A DNA stretch of 64,000 nucleotides, from positions 3,782,001 to 3,846,000 of the forward strand of contig NZ_CP051651.1 of assembly GCF_012848175.1 (NCBI RefSeq), given 5' to 3'. This document shows positions 16,808 to 25,505 of the stretch, piece after piece. The notes under the pieces were generated by a model. That model was not told the DNA's origin and ran no database searches. It was given only the letters and a program-made list of their open reading frames with translations. The stretch's first letter is position 1, and every line of letters begins with the position of its first letter. The translations under genes were made by a program, and so were the position numbers. Source of the stretch: Xanthomonas campestris pv. badrii (lineage in GTDB: Bacteria; Pseudomonadota; Gammaproteobacteria; Xanthomonadales; Xanthomonadaceae).

Positions 16808-18529
16808 TCATTCGACATCCAGGTTGCCCTGCTCCTTTTCCTCCACCGCCTTCTCGGTGGAACTGGCCACACAGTTGCCCTGGACGGCATCGGCCGGCAC
16901 CAGCCACCAGCGCCGCCGGTTGGCCACGCCCACCAACTGGCTGCGGCTGCGGTCCACGCAGCCCAGCAGTGCCGTCTCCTGCACCATCAGCCAACGCTGC
17001 CATGGCTGCGCGGCCTGCCAGGCCACGCCACGACGCAGCTGTTCTTCCCACGGCACCTTGAAGCCGAAGGTCTGCGCAGGCCGGTCGGCCATCAGCAGGT
17101 TCTGCTCCTTCCAGGCCACCAGGCCGAGCTGGGCATCCGGGCCGATGCGGCGCCCGGCTTCGCGCATCACCGCACCGGCCGAGCTGGAATCGTTGAAGAC
17201 CGGGTAGCAGATCAGGCCGAACGCCACCCACCACGCGCCCAGTAGCGAGACCACAGCCAGCGGCGAGCGCCGGACCCGCAGCCACAACAGGCTGGCCACC
17301 CCCCAGCTGCCCACCGCCAGCAGCACCCAGCCCAGCGGGTCGGTTGCCTCGCTGCCAACCCCGCGGCTGTCCATGATCTTCTGCTCGAAGCCCGGATGTC
17401 CGGCCAGCATCGCCGCCCCGCCGGCCACGAAGGCCACGGTCAGCAGCAGCACGAAGCCGAACAGCAGCCGCTGCACCCCGGCCCGGCGCAGCAGACCCGC
17501 GGCCAGCGGCGCCAACGCCAGGCAAAACATCGGCAACGCCGGCAGGATGTAGACATCGCGCTTGCCGCTGGGAATGGTGAAGAACACCAGCACCAGCAGC
17601 CACCAAGCCAGCGGCAGCAGGTAGCGTGCATCGCGCCGTCGCAGCCGCCGACGCCACGCCGGAATCGCCCACGGCAGCAGCAGGATGGTCGGCAACCACA
17701 TCGTCGCCATGCTCTGCAGGTGGTACCACACCGGCTGCGCGTGATCCCACGAGCTGGCATAGCGCTTGGCGGTCTGCCGCAGCAGGATGTCGTTGAGGTA
17801 GACGCGGTATTCGGGCTGGCCGGCCGTCAGCGCCGTCGCCACCATCGGCACGAACCACAACGCGATCGCCACGAAGAACACCAGCGGCCCCAGCCAGAAG
17901 CGCCGGTCGCGCACATGCACGCGCACGCCCGGCCAGCCGCGCGCCGCGGCAATGCCGGCCGGGATCAGCATCAACAACGCGATGATGCCCACGCCCTTGG
18001 TGATCACGCCCAGCCCGGCAGCGAACCAGCCCAGCGTCCACCAGCGCCAGGCCGGCCCCAGTAACAGGTGACGCAGTAGCCCGTAATTGGCCAGGGTGAT
18101 CCAGAACACCACCAGCGGGTCGATCTGCGCCTTCTTGGCCTGGAAGGTGAAGTGCAGCGTGAACAGCAGCATCCACGCCGCATAGGCACCAACGCGCCGG
18201 GTCCACAGCCGCCGTCCCAGGTCGTAGACGCAGGCCAGCGTCCCCAGCGCTGCCAGCAGCGACGGCAGCAGGAACGCCACCCGCCAGTTGCCCAAGACCG
18301 TGTAGAACAGCGCCTGCAGCCACATCAGCATCGGCGGCTTGTCCGAATACAGCTCGTTGCCGCGATGCGGGAACAGCCAATCCCCGCTCAGCACCATCTG
18401 CTTGGCCACCAGCGCAAAGCGCGGCTCGTCAGACGGCCACGGGTCGCGCAAGCCCAGCCCGGCACCGATCACCAGTACCGCGGTGATGGCCAGCAACCAG
18501 ACATCGGTGGAAGCGCGGGGCTTGGGCAT
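16808..18529 (-). CDS. ArnT/PMT-family glycosyltransferase (GT83)
   Basis: A 573-residue inner-membrane transferase using a polyprenyl-phosphate sugar donor. The first periplasmic loop has the catalytic acidic motif DPWPSDEPRFA (about 29-39) and then GNELYSDKPPMLMWLQA, the signature of ArnT/GT83 enzymes. Some eleven to thirteen hydrophobic helices follow, with GLGVITKGVGIIALLM in the middle and a periplasmic C-terminal domain. ArnT adds 4-amino-arabinose to lipid A, but other family members transfer different sugars; no arn synthesis genes are in the window, so the donor is uncertain. The ATG at 18529 was chosen over a GTG four codons upstream. Confidence 0.83.
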   Translation of the reverse strand: MPKPRASTDVWLLAITAVLVIGAGLGLRDPWPSDEPRFALVAKQMVLSGDWLFPHRGNELYSDKPPMLMWLQALFYTVLGNWRVAFLLPSLLAALGTLACVYDLGRRLWTRRVGAYAAWMLLFTLHFTFQAKKAQIDPLVVFWITLANYGLLRHLLLGPAWRWWTLGWFAAGLGVITKGVGIIALLMLIPAGIAAARGWPGVRVHVRDRRFWLGPLVFFVAIALWFVPMVATALTAGQPEYRVYLNDILLRQTAKRYASSWDHAQPVWYHLQSMATMWLPTILLLPWAIPAWRRRLRRRDARYLLPLAWWLLVLVFFTIPSGKRDVYILPALPMFCLALAPLAAGLLRRAGVQRLLFGFVLLLTVAFVAGGAAMLAGHPGFEQKIMDSRGVGSEATDPLGWVLLAVGSWGVASLLWLRVRRSPLAVVSLLGAWWVAFGLICYPVFNDSSSAGAVMREAGRRIGPDAQLGLVAWKEQNLLMADRPAQTFGFKVPWEEQLRRGVAWQAAQPWQRWLMVQETALLGCVDRSRSQLVGVANRRRWWLVPADAVQGNCVASSTEKAVEEKEQGNLDVE

Positions 18530-18576
18530 GGTGGGCGGCACGGGACGCAGAGGTTGGAGCGCTGGGCTGAGCGCGG

Positions 18577-19887
18577 TCAGGAGGCTTTTAGCAAACGCGC
18601 GTAGAAGAACCCGTCGCAGTGCTGCTCACCGGGGAAGCGCTGCCGCCCCGACCCCGCCACATGGCCGAACTGCGCACCCAGCGGTTGCGCCCGGGCATCG
18701 GGCGTGCGCTGCAGGAATGCGGCGATCTGCGCCTGGTTTTCGCGCGCCAGCAGCGAGCAGGTGGTGTAGAGCAACTGCCCGCCGGGCCGCAGGGTACGCC
18801 AGGTCGCGTCCAGCAGGCGCGCCTGCAGCGCACACAGCGCATCGATGTCGTCGGCCCGGCGATGCAGCAGCACGTCCGGTTGCCGCCGCACCACGCCGGT
18901 GGCCGAGCACGGTGCATCCAGCAGCACTGCGTCGAAGGGCGCACCGTCCCACCACGCCGCCGGGTCGGCGGCATCGGCCGCATGCAGGCTGACCTGCGCC
19001 GTCGGCACGGTGCGCTGCAGGGTCTGCTGCACGCGCTCCAGGCGGCGCGCATCCACATCCAGCGCGGTGAGCTGCACGGCGGGGTGACGTTCCAGCAGAT
19101 GCGCCGCCTTGCCGCCGGGCGCGGCGCAGGCATCGAGCACGCGGGCCGAGGGGTCCAGCACCAGTGCATCGGCCACCTGCTGCGCAGCGCCGTCCTGCAC
19201 CGACACCATGCCGTTGGCGAAGCCAGGCAGCTGGCTCACCGGCACGGCGCCCGCCAGCCGCAGCGCATCCGGCAACACCGGGTCGGTGTGCGCAGCGATA
19301 CCGGCCTCGGCCAGCCGCGCCGCATAGGCCGCCGGATCGGTCTGCCCGCGATGCACGCGCAACCACATCGGCGCCATCTGCGCGCTCGCCACGAAGATGG
19401 CCTCGGCACGCTCGCCCCAGTCCGCGCGCAGCTGCTTGCGCAACCACGACGGCCAGCCGGCATCGTCGGCCACCGCAGGGAACCCTTCGCGCTGCGCACG
19501 TCGCAGGAGTGCGTTGACCATGCCGGCCTGGCGCGGCCGGCCCAGCGCACGGCAGGCGTCCACGGTGGCCGACAACGCCGCGTGCGCGGGCAGTTGCACT
19601 ACATCGAGCTGGGCGAAGCCGGCCATCAGCAAGGCCTTGAGTTCGGCGTCGCGCGGCGGCAGCGGGCGCTCCAGCCATTGCCGCAGCGCCACGTCGTAGG
19701 CAGGCCGGCGCCGCAGCACGGCGAAACAGATCGCCTCCACCAACGCGCGGTCGCGCGGATCGGCCAGGCCGGGCAGCGCCGTGGCCAGCTCGGCCTTCAG
19801 CGAACGCCCCTGATCGAACACGGCCGTCAGCACCCGCGCCGCCACCAGGCGCGAGGCGACGCCGGCCGCCACGGTGTCGGTCGCCAT
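18577..19887 (-). CDS. rsmB: 16S rRNA m5C967 methyltransferase
   Basis: A 436-residue cytoplasmic RNA methyltransferase. The N-terminal NusB-like RNA-binding domain spans about 1-150 ([22 protein letters not shown]). The catalytic domain has the SAM loop [15 protein letters not shown] (about 248-262), [10 protein letters not shown] with the first catalytic-region cysteine, and [15 protein letters not shown] with the nucleophilic cysteine. It modifies C967 of 16S rRNA. The ATG shares one base with the fmt stop (TGATG), so rsmB is translated directly after fmt; the order def-fmt-rsmB is the usual one. Confidence 0.95.
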   Translation of the reverse strand: MATDTVAAGVASRLVAARVLTAVFDQGRSLKAELATALPGLADPRDRALVEAICFAVLRRRPAYDVALRQWLERPLPPRDAELKALLMAGFAQLDVVQLPAHAALSATVDACRALGRPRQAGMVNALLRRAQREGFPAVADDAGWPSWLRKQLRADWGERAEAIFVASAQMAPMWLRVHRGQTDPAAYAARLAEAGIAAHTDPVLPDALRLAGAVPVSQLPGFANGMVSVQDGAAQQVADALVLDPSARVLDACAAPGGKAAHLLERHPAVQLTALDVDARRLERVQQTLQRTVPTAQVSLHAADAADPAAWWDGAPFDAVLLDAPCSATGVVRRQPDVLLHRRADDIDALCALQARLLDATWRTLRPGGQLLYTTCSLLARENQAQIAAFLQRTPDARAQPLGAQFGHVAGSGRQRFPGEQHCDGFFYARLLKAS

Positions 19888-20810
19888 CAGCGCAGCGCCG
19901 GCAGGTCGCGGCGCGCGTTGAGGTAGTCGGCAGCGGTGATCGCCTTGCCGCCCTCACGCTGCAACACGCGCACCCGCAATGCGCCCTGGCCGCAGGCGAT
20001 GTCGATGCCCTGCTTGCTGGCGGCCAGCAGCGTGCCCGGCGGCTGTTGATGCGCCAGCTCCAGCGCCACGGCACCATGCAGGCGCACGCGCTCGCCGGCC
20101 AGGATCGCTTCGGCCACCGGCCACGGATTGAACGCCCGCACGCGCCGCGCCAGCTCCTGCGCCGGCTGCGCCCAGTCCAGCCGTGCCTGCGCCTTGTCCA
20201 GCTTGTGCGCGTAGGTCACCCCTTCGGCCGGCTGCGGTTGCGCCACCGGGCGAATGCCGGCGCGCAGCAGGCCCAGGCCGTCGGACAGCACCTGCGCGCC
20301 CAGCGCGGCCAGGCGGTCGTGCAGCTGGCCGCCGGTTTCCTGCTCGCCGATCTCGATACGCTGCGACAGCAGCACCGGGCCGGTATCCAGGCCCGCTTCC
20401 ATCTGCATCAGGCACACGCCGGTTTCGCGGTCGCCGGCCTCGATCGCGCGCTGGATCGGCGCGGCGCCACGCCAGCGCGGCAGCAGCGAGGCATGCACAT
20501 TCCAGCAGCCGTGGGTGGGCGCGGCCAGCACCGCCTTGGGCAGGATCAGCCCGTAGGCCACCACCACCATCAGGTCGGCATCGAGACCGCGCAGCGTGGC
20601 CAGCGCCTCGGGCGAACGCAGGGTCTGCGGCTGGTAGACCGGAATGCCGCGTGCGATCGCTTCCAGCTTGACCGGCGACGGCGTCAGCCCGCGCCCGCGC
20701 CCGGCCGGGCGATCGGGCTGGGTGTAGACCGCCACCACTTCATGCCGCTGCGCGGCGGCGCGCAACGAGGCGACGGCGAACTCCGGCGTACCGGCGAAGA
20801 CGATTCTCAT
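19887..20810 (-). CDS. fmt: Methionyl-tRNA formyltransferase
   Basis: A 307-residue enzyme that formylates Met-tRNAfMet for initiation of translation. It starts [18 protein letters not shown], with the 10-formyl-THF-binding and catalytic block [19 protein letters not shown] (about 106-124; Asn105 in the preceding WNVHAS) and GLDTGPVL. The C-terminal OB-fold tRNA-binding domain follows at about 205-307. Normal length. It is followed by rsmB with a one-base overlap. Upstream, def is not tightly joined: 382 bp of non-coding sequence with flanking inverted repeats separates them. Confidence 0.96.
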   Translation of the reverse strand: MRIVFAGTPEFAVASLRAAAQRHEVVAVYTQPDRPAGRGRGLTPSPVKLEAIARGIPVYQPQTLRSPEALATLRGLDADLMVVVAYGLILPKAVLAAPTHGCWNVHASLLPRWRGAAPIQRAIEAGDRETGVCLMQMEAGLDTGPVLLSQRIEIGEQETGGQLHDRLAALGAQVLSDGLGLLRAGIRPVAQPQPAEGVTYAHKLDKAQARLDWAQPAQELARRVRAFNPWPVAEAILAGERVRLHGAVALELAHQQPPGTLLAASKQGIDIACGQGALRVRVLQREGGKAITAADYLNARRDLPALR

Positions 20811-20817
20811 AAGGGCA

Positions 20818-21183
20818 TTCGGGAGTCGGGAGTGGGGATTGGCAACGGCGTTGGTCGCGGACGGAGGCCGGGCCGGGGTGCCGGTGCGGATTGGATACGG
20901 ACGTCGGGATCACGGGCGGAAAACGGGTGCGGCCATGGGCGGACGCGCGGCCTGGATACCGGTGCGGCGGGAAACCGCCCTGGCGCACGCGGGGAGGCCA
21001 GTGCCGCGTCTGAGTGCCTGCCGGCGAACGCCGCTGCACGCGGGCACGTGACCAGGAAAGCATTGCGGCACCACTGCGCGCGCATCCGCCGCTGCCGCAC
21101 CGCAGACAAGCTCGGAGCCAGGTTCAGGCATTCAACAGCGCAAGCGGAGCCGCTTCTGCCAATCCCCAATCCCGACTCCCCAA
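20818..21183. repeat. MITE-like unit bounded by 27-bp inverted repeats between def and fmt
   Basis: The left arm (20818-20844) and right arm (21157-21183, inverted) match at 25 of 27 positions; both contain GGGAGTCGGGA and end in GGGGATTGGCA towards the interior. About 312 bp of GC-rich non-coding sequence lies between. Translations across it are repeat-derived (GIGESGLGIG, PIPTPDS) and not credible proteins. No obvious target-site duplication is seen. Confidence 0.6.
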
Positions 21184-21192
21184 TCCCCGCCC

Positions 21193-21705
21193 TCAAGCCA
21201 CATGCTTGCGCATCTTGGCCAGCTTCTTGCGCACCATCTCGCGCTTGAGCGGCGACAGGTAATCCACGAACAGCTTGCCGTCCAGGTGATCCATCTCGTG
21301 CTGGATGCAGACCGCCAGCAGGCCGTCGGTGTTCAGCTCCTGGGCCTGCCCCTGGCGGTCGAGATAGCGCACGGTGATCGCGTCGGCGCGGCTGACGTCT
21401 GCAAAGATGCCCGGCACCGACAGGCAGCCTTCCTGGTAGACCTGCTCGCCCTGCCTGGCGACGATTTCGGGGTTGACGAACACCTGCGGGGCGTTCTTTT
21501 CCTCGCTGACGTCGATCACCATGAAGCGCTTGTGCACGTCCACCTGACTGGCGGCCAGGCCGATGCCGGGCGCCTCGTACATGGTCTGGAACATGTCATC
21601 GAGCAGCGTCTGGAACGCCGGGCTGACCACGTCGGCGGCGTCGACCGGCACGGCCTTGGTGCGCAGCCGCGGGTCGGGAAATTCGAGAATAGGGAGCAAA
21701 GCCAT
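21193..21705 (-). CDS. def: Peptide deformylase
   Basis: A 170-residue metalloenzyme that removes the N-formyl group from nascent proteins. All three motifs are intact: [10 protein letters not shown] (about 46-55), EGCLSVPG with the metal-ligand cysteine (about 92-99), and QHEMDHLDG (about 135-143) with two histidine ligands and the catalytic Glu. [15 protein letters not shown] is the family start, so the ATG at 21705 was preferred over an upstream in-frame start. It is divergent from tsaP, 131 bp apart, and upstream of fmt across a repeat-flanked spacer. Confidence 0.96.
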   Translation of the reverse strand: MALLPILEFPDPRLRTKAVPVDAADVVSPAFQTLLDDMFQTMYEAPGIGLAASQVDVHKRFMVIDVSEEKNAPQVFVNPEIVARQGEQVYQEGCLSVPGIFADVSRADAITVRYLDRQGQAQELNTDGLLAVCIQHEMDHLDGKLFVDYLSPLKREMVRKKLAKMRKHVA

Positions 21706-21836
21706 GCGATTACCCGTCTGGGAATACCGGCGCTGCGCCGGCAAGACGGTGTCATTCTAGCGCAATGCTTGCGTGGCGCCCCGGTTTCTGGACTATAGTG
21801 CGCGGACCTGTTGGGGAATCAGGCAAGAAGGCACTC

Positions 21837-22973
21837 ATGTTGAACCGACTTCGTACGGTCGTCGCTGCGGCGATGCTGACCGTCGCGACCTACGCTGCCG
21901 CGCAAGCGGTGGGCGAGCATCCAGACACCTATGTGGTCCGCAAGGGGGATACCTTGTGGGACATCGCTGGGCGTTTCCTGCAAAAACCGTGGCTGTGGCC
22001 GGAAATCTGGCAAGCCAATCCACAGATCCAGAATCCGCACCTGATCTACCCGGGTGACGTGATCAGCCTGGCCTACCTGGACCGCGTCGGCAAAGGCACG
22101 ATCCAGCCCGGCCCGCGCCAGGAAGCGCCGATCAACGCCATTCCGCTGGCCGACGTCGAGCCGTTCCTGAAGAACCTGCGCGTGGTCGAGGACTTCGACC
22201 AGCTGCCTTACGTGGTTGGGCTGGAAGGCGGTCGCTCGCGCGCCACCACCGGTCAGGTGGCCTACGTGGTGGGCCTGGAAGACGCACAGCCGGGCCAGCG
22301 CTTTGCGGTGGTCCGCCCGACCGTGAAGTTCAGCCTGCCCAAGCACAACGAAGACCTGGACATGGCGGGCAACATCACCGCCGGTGCCGGCAACATCTGG
22401 AAGAACTTCATCGCGCCGAGCACGCGCCGTGAATCGCTGGGCTACGAACTGGCGCAGGTCAACGTCGGCACCATCACCCGAAGCGCGGCGGGCGGCAACT
22501 CCAAGGCGGCGACCCTGCTGTTGCAGGACAGCGGCCGCGAGGTACGCGCCGGCGACCGGATCGTGGCGGTGGAAGCGCAGCCCTACGACCTGCAGTTCAT
22601 TCCGCACCCGCCATCCGAACAGGCGCTGCAGACCGAACTGCGCGTGCTGGCCATCTCCGACGCCTTCATCGTTGGCGGTACCCGCGATGTGATCGCCATT
22701 TCCGGCGGCGCCCGCGAAGGCATCAACAACGGCACGGTGTTCTCGATCTGGCGCAAGGGCCGCACGGTCAGCGACCGCGTCAAGCACTCGCGCTTCTCGC
22801 GCACCGATGACGATTTCAGCGGCCCGGCCGGCTCCACCGTCGGCCTGCCGGACGAGTACGCCTCGCACGCGATGGTGTTCCGCACCTATGACAAGGTCAG
22901 CTATGCGCTGGTGATGGAAAGCGTCAAGCCGACCGGCCTGGGGTATTTCGTCAAGCATCCCGACGCGCAGTAG
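21837..22973 (+). CDS. tsaP: LysM-domain protein, TsaP-like secretin-associated protein
   Basis: A 378-residue exported protein. A signal peptide spans about 1-22 (LRTVVAAAMLTVATYAAAQA) and one LysM domain about 30-80 (YVVRKGDTLWDIAGRFLQKP, ending NPHLIYPGDVISL), which should bind peptidoglycan. The rest has no other domain I recognise. TsaP in Pseudomonas and Neisseria has the same N-terminal LysM layout and anchors the type IV pilus secretin PilQ. The Pseudomonas gene order rsmB-fmt-def-tsaP-dprA is the same as here, which is the main reason for the name. The upstream frame is open but the signal peptide fixes the start. Confidence 0.78.
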   Translation: MLNRLRTVVAAAMLTVATYAAAQAVGEHPDTYVVRKGDTLWDIAGRFLQKPWLWPEIWQANPQIQNPHLIYPGDVISLAYLDRVGKGTIQPGPRQEAPINAIPLADVEPFLKNLRVVEDFDQLPYVVGLEGGRSRATTGQVAYVVGLEDAQPGQRFAVVRPTVKFSLPKHNEDLDMAGNITAGAGNIWKNFIAPSTRRESLGYELAQVNVGTITRSAAGGNSKAATLLLQDSGREVRAGDRIVAVEAQPYDLQFIPHPPSEQALQTELRVLAISDAFIVGGTRDVIAISGGAREGINNGTVFSIWRKGRTVSDRVKHSRFSRTDDDFSGPAGSTVGLPDEYASHAMVFRTYDKVSYALVMESVKPTGLGYFVKHPDAQ

Positions 22974-22997
22974 GCGTCAATTCCGATGCGGTGACGC

Positions 22998-23019
22998 GAC
23001 GGCGCCTGAGGGCGCCGTC
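22998..23019 (+). terminator. Hairpin between tsaP and dprA
   Basis: GACGGCGCC and GGCGCCGTC form a perfect 9-bp stem with a TGAG tetraloop, 24 bp after the tsaP stop. It is followed by GTCGTTTG, a weak T-tract. Confidence 0.5.
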
Positions 23020-23044
23020 GTCGTTTGCGGCCCAGGCTGTGCGC

Positions 23045-24181
23045 ATGACCTCTACCGATTCCGACCTGCGCGCATTGCTGATCCTGCTGCTGGCGGGCGG
23101 CCGCAGCCCACCCCGTCGCGCATTGATGAGCACCCACGCCAGCCCGTCCGATATCCTGGCTGCCGGGCCCGGCGCCTGGCGCGCGGCCGGCTGCGACGCG
23201 CTGCAATCGGAACGGCTGCAGTCGCCTGACCTGCATGCGCTGGATGCCGCGCTGCGCTGGTGCGAACACGCAGATCACCATCTGATCGGCTGGCACGAAC
23301 CGGACTACCCGGCGCTGCTGCGCCACATCGTCAACCCGCCGCTGGCGCTGTTCGTGGACGGCGATCCCAATGCGCTGTGGCATCCAGGCGTGGCCGTGGT
23401 CGGCAGCCGCTCGGCCACCGCCGGCGGGCGCGATCACACCCGCGCCTTCGCATCGCACCTGGCGGCTGCAGGGCTGGGCATCGTCAGCGGCATGGCCGCC
23501 GGCGTCGATGCGATCGCCCATGAAGCCGCACTTGCGCAGCCGGACGGCATCACGGTGGCGGTGGTGGGCACCGGGGCCGACGTGGCCTACCCCGCGCATC
23601 ACCGGGCATTGCGCGAGCGCATCGCTGCACGCGGCGCAGTGGTCAGCGAATACCTGCCGGGCACCGGCGCGGTGGCGGCGCACTTCCCGGCCCGCAACCG
23701 CATCATTGCCGGGCTGGCGCTGGGTACCCTGGTGGTCGAGGCAGCGATGCGCTCGGGCGCGCTGATCACCGCGCGGCTGGCCGCCGAGGCCGGGCGCGAG
23801 GTGTTCGCCCTGCCCGGCTCGCTGCACAATCCGCTCGCGCGCGGCTGCCATCATCTGATCCGCCAGGGCGCCACGCTGGCGCAGGACCCGGCCCAGGTCA
23901 TCGAGGGCCTGCAACTGCTGTCGGGCGAATTGGCCACCGCCTTGCGCGAGCGCCTGGCCGCCCCCACTCAATGGTCCAGCACGACATGTCGCGCCACGCC
24001 CACCCGTCCGGATCCCGACTACCAGCGCTTGTGGCAGGCGCTGGGCCACGACCCAACCCCTATGGATTGCCTGGTTGAACGCACCGGATTGACGGCCGCC
24101 GCGCTGTCCTCCATGCTGCTCATCATGGAACTGGAGGGAAATGTGGTCACCGAGCACGGTCGCTATACCCGCAATCCCTAG
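23045..24181 (+). CDS. dprA: DNA-processing protein DprA (natural transformation)
   Basis: A 378-residue cytoplasmic protein that loads RecA on incoming single-stranded DNA. The Rossmann-like fold shows VAVVGSRSATAGGRDHTR (about 117-134), GIVSGMAAGVDAIAHEAAL (about 148-166), SEYLPGTGAVAAHFPARNRIIAGL with the ssDNA-binding arginine, and VFALPGSLHNPLARGCHHLIRQGA. A winged-helix domain is at the C-terminus (about 318-378). An N-terminal SAM-like region precedes the fold. Followed 42 bp later by smg, the common neighbour. Confidence 0.95.
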   Translation: MTSTDSDLRALLILLLAGGRSPPRRALMSTHASPSDILAAGPGAWRAAGCDALQSERLQSPDLHALDAALRWCEHADHHLIGWHEPDYPALLRHIVNPPLALFVDGDPNALWHPGVAVVGSRSATAGGRDHTRAFASHLAAAGLGIVSGMAAGVDAIAHEAALAQPDGITVAVVGTGADVAYPAHHRALRERIAARGAVVSEYLPGTGAVAAHFPARNRIIAGLALGTLVVEAAMRSGALITARLAAEAGREVFALPGSLHNPLARGCHHLIRQGATLAQDPAQVIEGLQLLSGELATALRERLAAPTQWSSTTCRATPTRPDPDYQRLWQALGHDPTPMDCLVERTGLTAAALSSMLLIMELEGNVVTEHGRYTRNP

Positions 24182-24223
24182 TTTCTTCACCTCCACAGCG
24201 TCGCGCGACGCAGGCCGAGGGCA

Positions 24224-24697
24224 ATGAAAGAGAGCATTCTCGATGTACTGCTGTACCTGTTCGAACATTATTTCAGCGAAGACGCGGACCTGGTCCGTGA
24301 CCGTGACTCGCTTCAGAATGGCCTGATCCAGGCCGGTTTCAGCCCCGCAGAAATCAGCAAGGCCTTCGACTGGCTGGACGCGCTCTCCGAGCAGCGGCCG
24401 AGCGTCGCGCGCCCGCATGTCGATGGGCCGGTGCGGATCTACCATGGCCCGGAGCTGGACAAGCTCGATCTGGATTGCCGGGGATTCCTGTTGTTCCTCG
24501 AACAACACCGCATCCTCGACGCCGACCAGCGCGAACTGGTGCTGGACCGTGCCATGGCGCTGGACCAGGACGAGCTGGACCTGGACGACCTCAAGTGGGT
24601 GGTGCTGATGGTGTTGTTCAACCAGCCGGGCGCAGAAGCGGCCTATGCCTGGATGGAAACCCAGATGTTCCTGGACGAGCCTGAACCCGTACACTGA
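24224..24697 (+). CDS. smg: Smg/DUF494 family protein
   Basis: A 157-residue acidic, soluble protein. It begins [20 protein letters not shown], the hallmark of the Smg/DUF494 family, and continues with [19 protein letters not shown] and [19 protein letters not shown]. Members lie next to dprA across Gammaproteobacteria, as here. The molecular function is not established. The ATG at 24224 gives the full family N-terminus. A GYF-domain gene follows after 40 bp on the same strand. Confidence 0.92.
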   Translation: MKESILDVLLYLFEHYFSEDADLVRDRDSLQNGLIQAGFSPAEISKAFDWLDALSEQRPSVARPHVDGPVRIYHGPELDKLDLDCRGFLLFLEQHRILDADQRELVLDRAMALDQDELDLDDLKWVVLMVLFNQPGAEAAYAWMETQMFLDEPEPVH

Positions 24698-24737
24698 AGG
24701 CTGAAGCCGCCACGGACGTGCGCGCGAGGGGACGGGG

Positions 24738-25457
24738 ATGAGCAGTTGGTATTACGCCGAGGGCAACCGCCAGCGGCGTGGCCCGGTGACCGATGAGGTC
24801 CTGCGCGGCCTGTATCGCGATCGCCAGATCGCCCTGGATACGCTGGCCTGGCGCGAAGGGCTGGACCAATGGCGGCCGCTCTCCGCCTGCGCCGACGAAC
24901 TCGGCCCACCGGTGTCCACCGATCTGCACGCTGCACCAATGCCACCGCCACTACCGGTGGCGACACCTGATGCCTGGCATGCCCGCCCTGCTGCTCCGAC
25001 ACCCCAACAGTCGAGAGCCTCAGGCTGGCCGCTGGTGTTGACGCTGATCGCAATCATTGGCGGCTTTGTTGTCGTGGCCGTGGCCGGCATGCTGGCCGCG
25101 ATCGCCGTGCCCGCCTACAAGGACTACCTGAGCCGCGCCAAGGTCACCGAGGCGGTGACCGCACTGGCACCGCTGAAGCCGCAGATTGCCGAATTTCTCG
25201 CCCGCGAAGGCCGCTGCCCGGTCAATGGCGACACCGGCTTCCAGGCCCCGGAGCATTACGCGACCGATGTGCTGGCCAGCGTGCAGATCGGCCGCTTCGA
25301 TACCAGCGATTGCGGTGTCGAAGCGCTGCTGCGCTCGCCGGATTCGCCCAGGATCGACGGCAAGGCGCTGTGGCTGGACTTCGATGCCGATGCCGGCCGC
25401 TGGCACTGCAGTTCCGAGATCGACGACCAGCAACTTCCGCAGCAGTGCCGCGGCTGA
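24738..25457 (+). CDS. GYF_2-domain protein with pilin-like transmembrane helix
   Basis: A 239-residue protein in three parts. Residues 1-50 are a GYF_2/DUF4339 domain (SSWYYAEGNRQRRGPV, then LAWREGLDQWRPL), a proline-binding type of fold. A proline-rich linker (60-95) follows, then a membrane helix (about 97-127) that runs into GMLAAIAVPAYKDYLSRAKV, very like the first helix of a mature type IV pilin. No prepilin peptidase site (G|FTLIE type) precedes it, so it is unlikely to be processed as a pilin. Two cysteines at the C-terminus (HCSS, QQCRG) recall the pilin D-region. It is followed 48 bp later by a second GYF_2 protein. Confidence 0.75.
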   Translation: MSSWYYAEGNRQRRGPVTDEVLRGLYRDRQIALDTLAWREGLDQWRPLSACADELGPPVSTDLHAAPMPPPLPVATPDAWHARPAAPTPQQSRASGWPLVLTLIAIIGGFVVVAVAGMLAAIAVPAYKDYLSRAKVTEAVTALAPLKPQIAEFLAREGRCPVNGDTGFQAPEHYATDVLASVQIGRFDTSDCGVEALLRSPDSPRIDGKALWLDFDADAGRWHCSSEIDDQQLPQQCRG

Positions 25458-25505
25458 GCGGCCGCTGCACGCAAACGCGCTTCGCACTACCCAAGGGGAA
25501 CATCA

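Noticed and set aside
20807..21196. A 129-codon frame between def and fmt
   Set aside because: Both ends translate from the GGGATTCGGG-type repeats (GIGESGLGIG, PIPTPDS), a known source of false genes in Xanthomonas.
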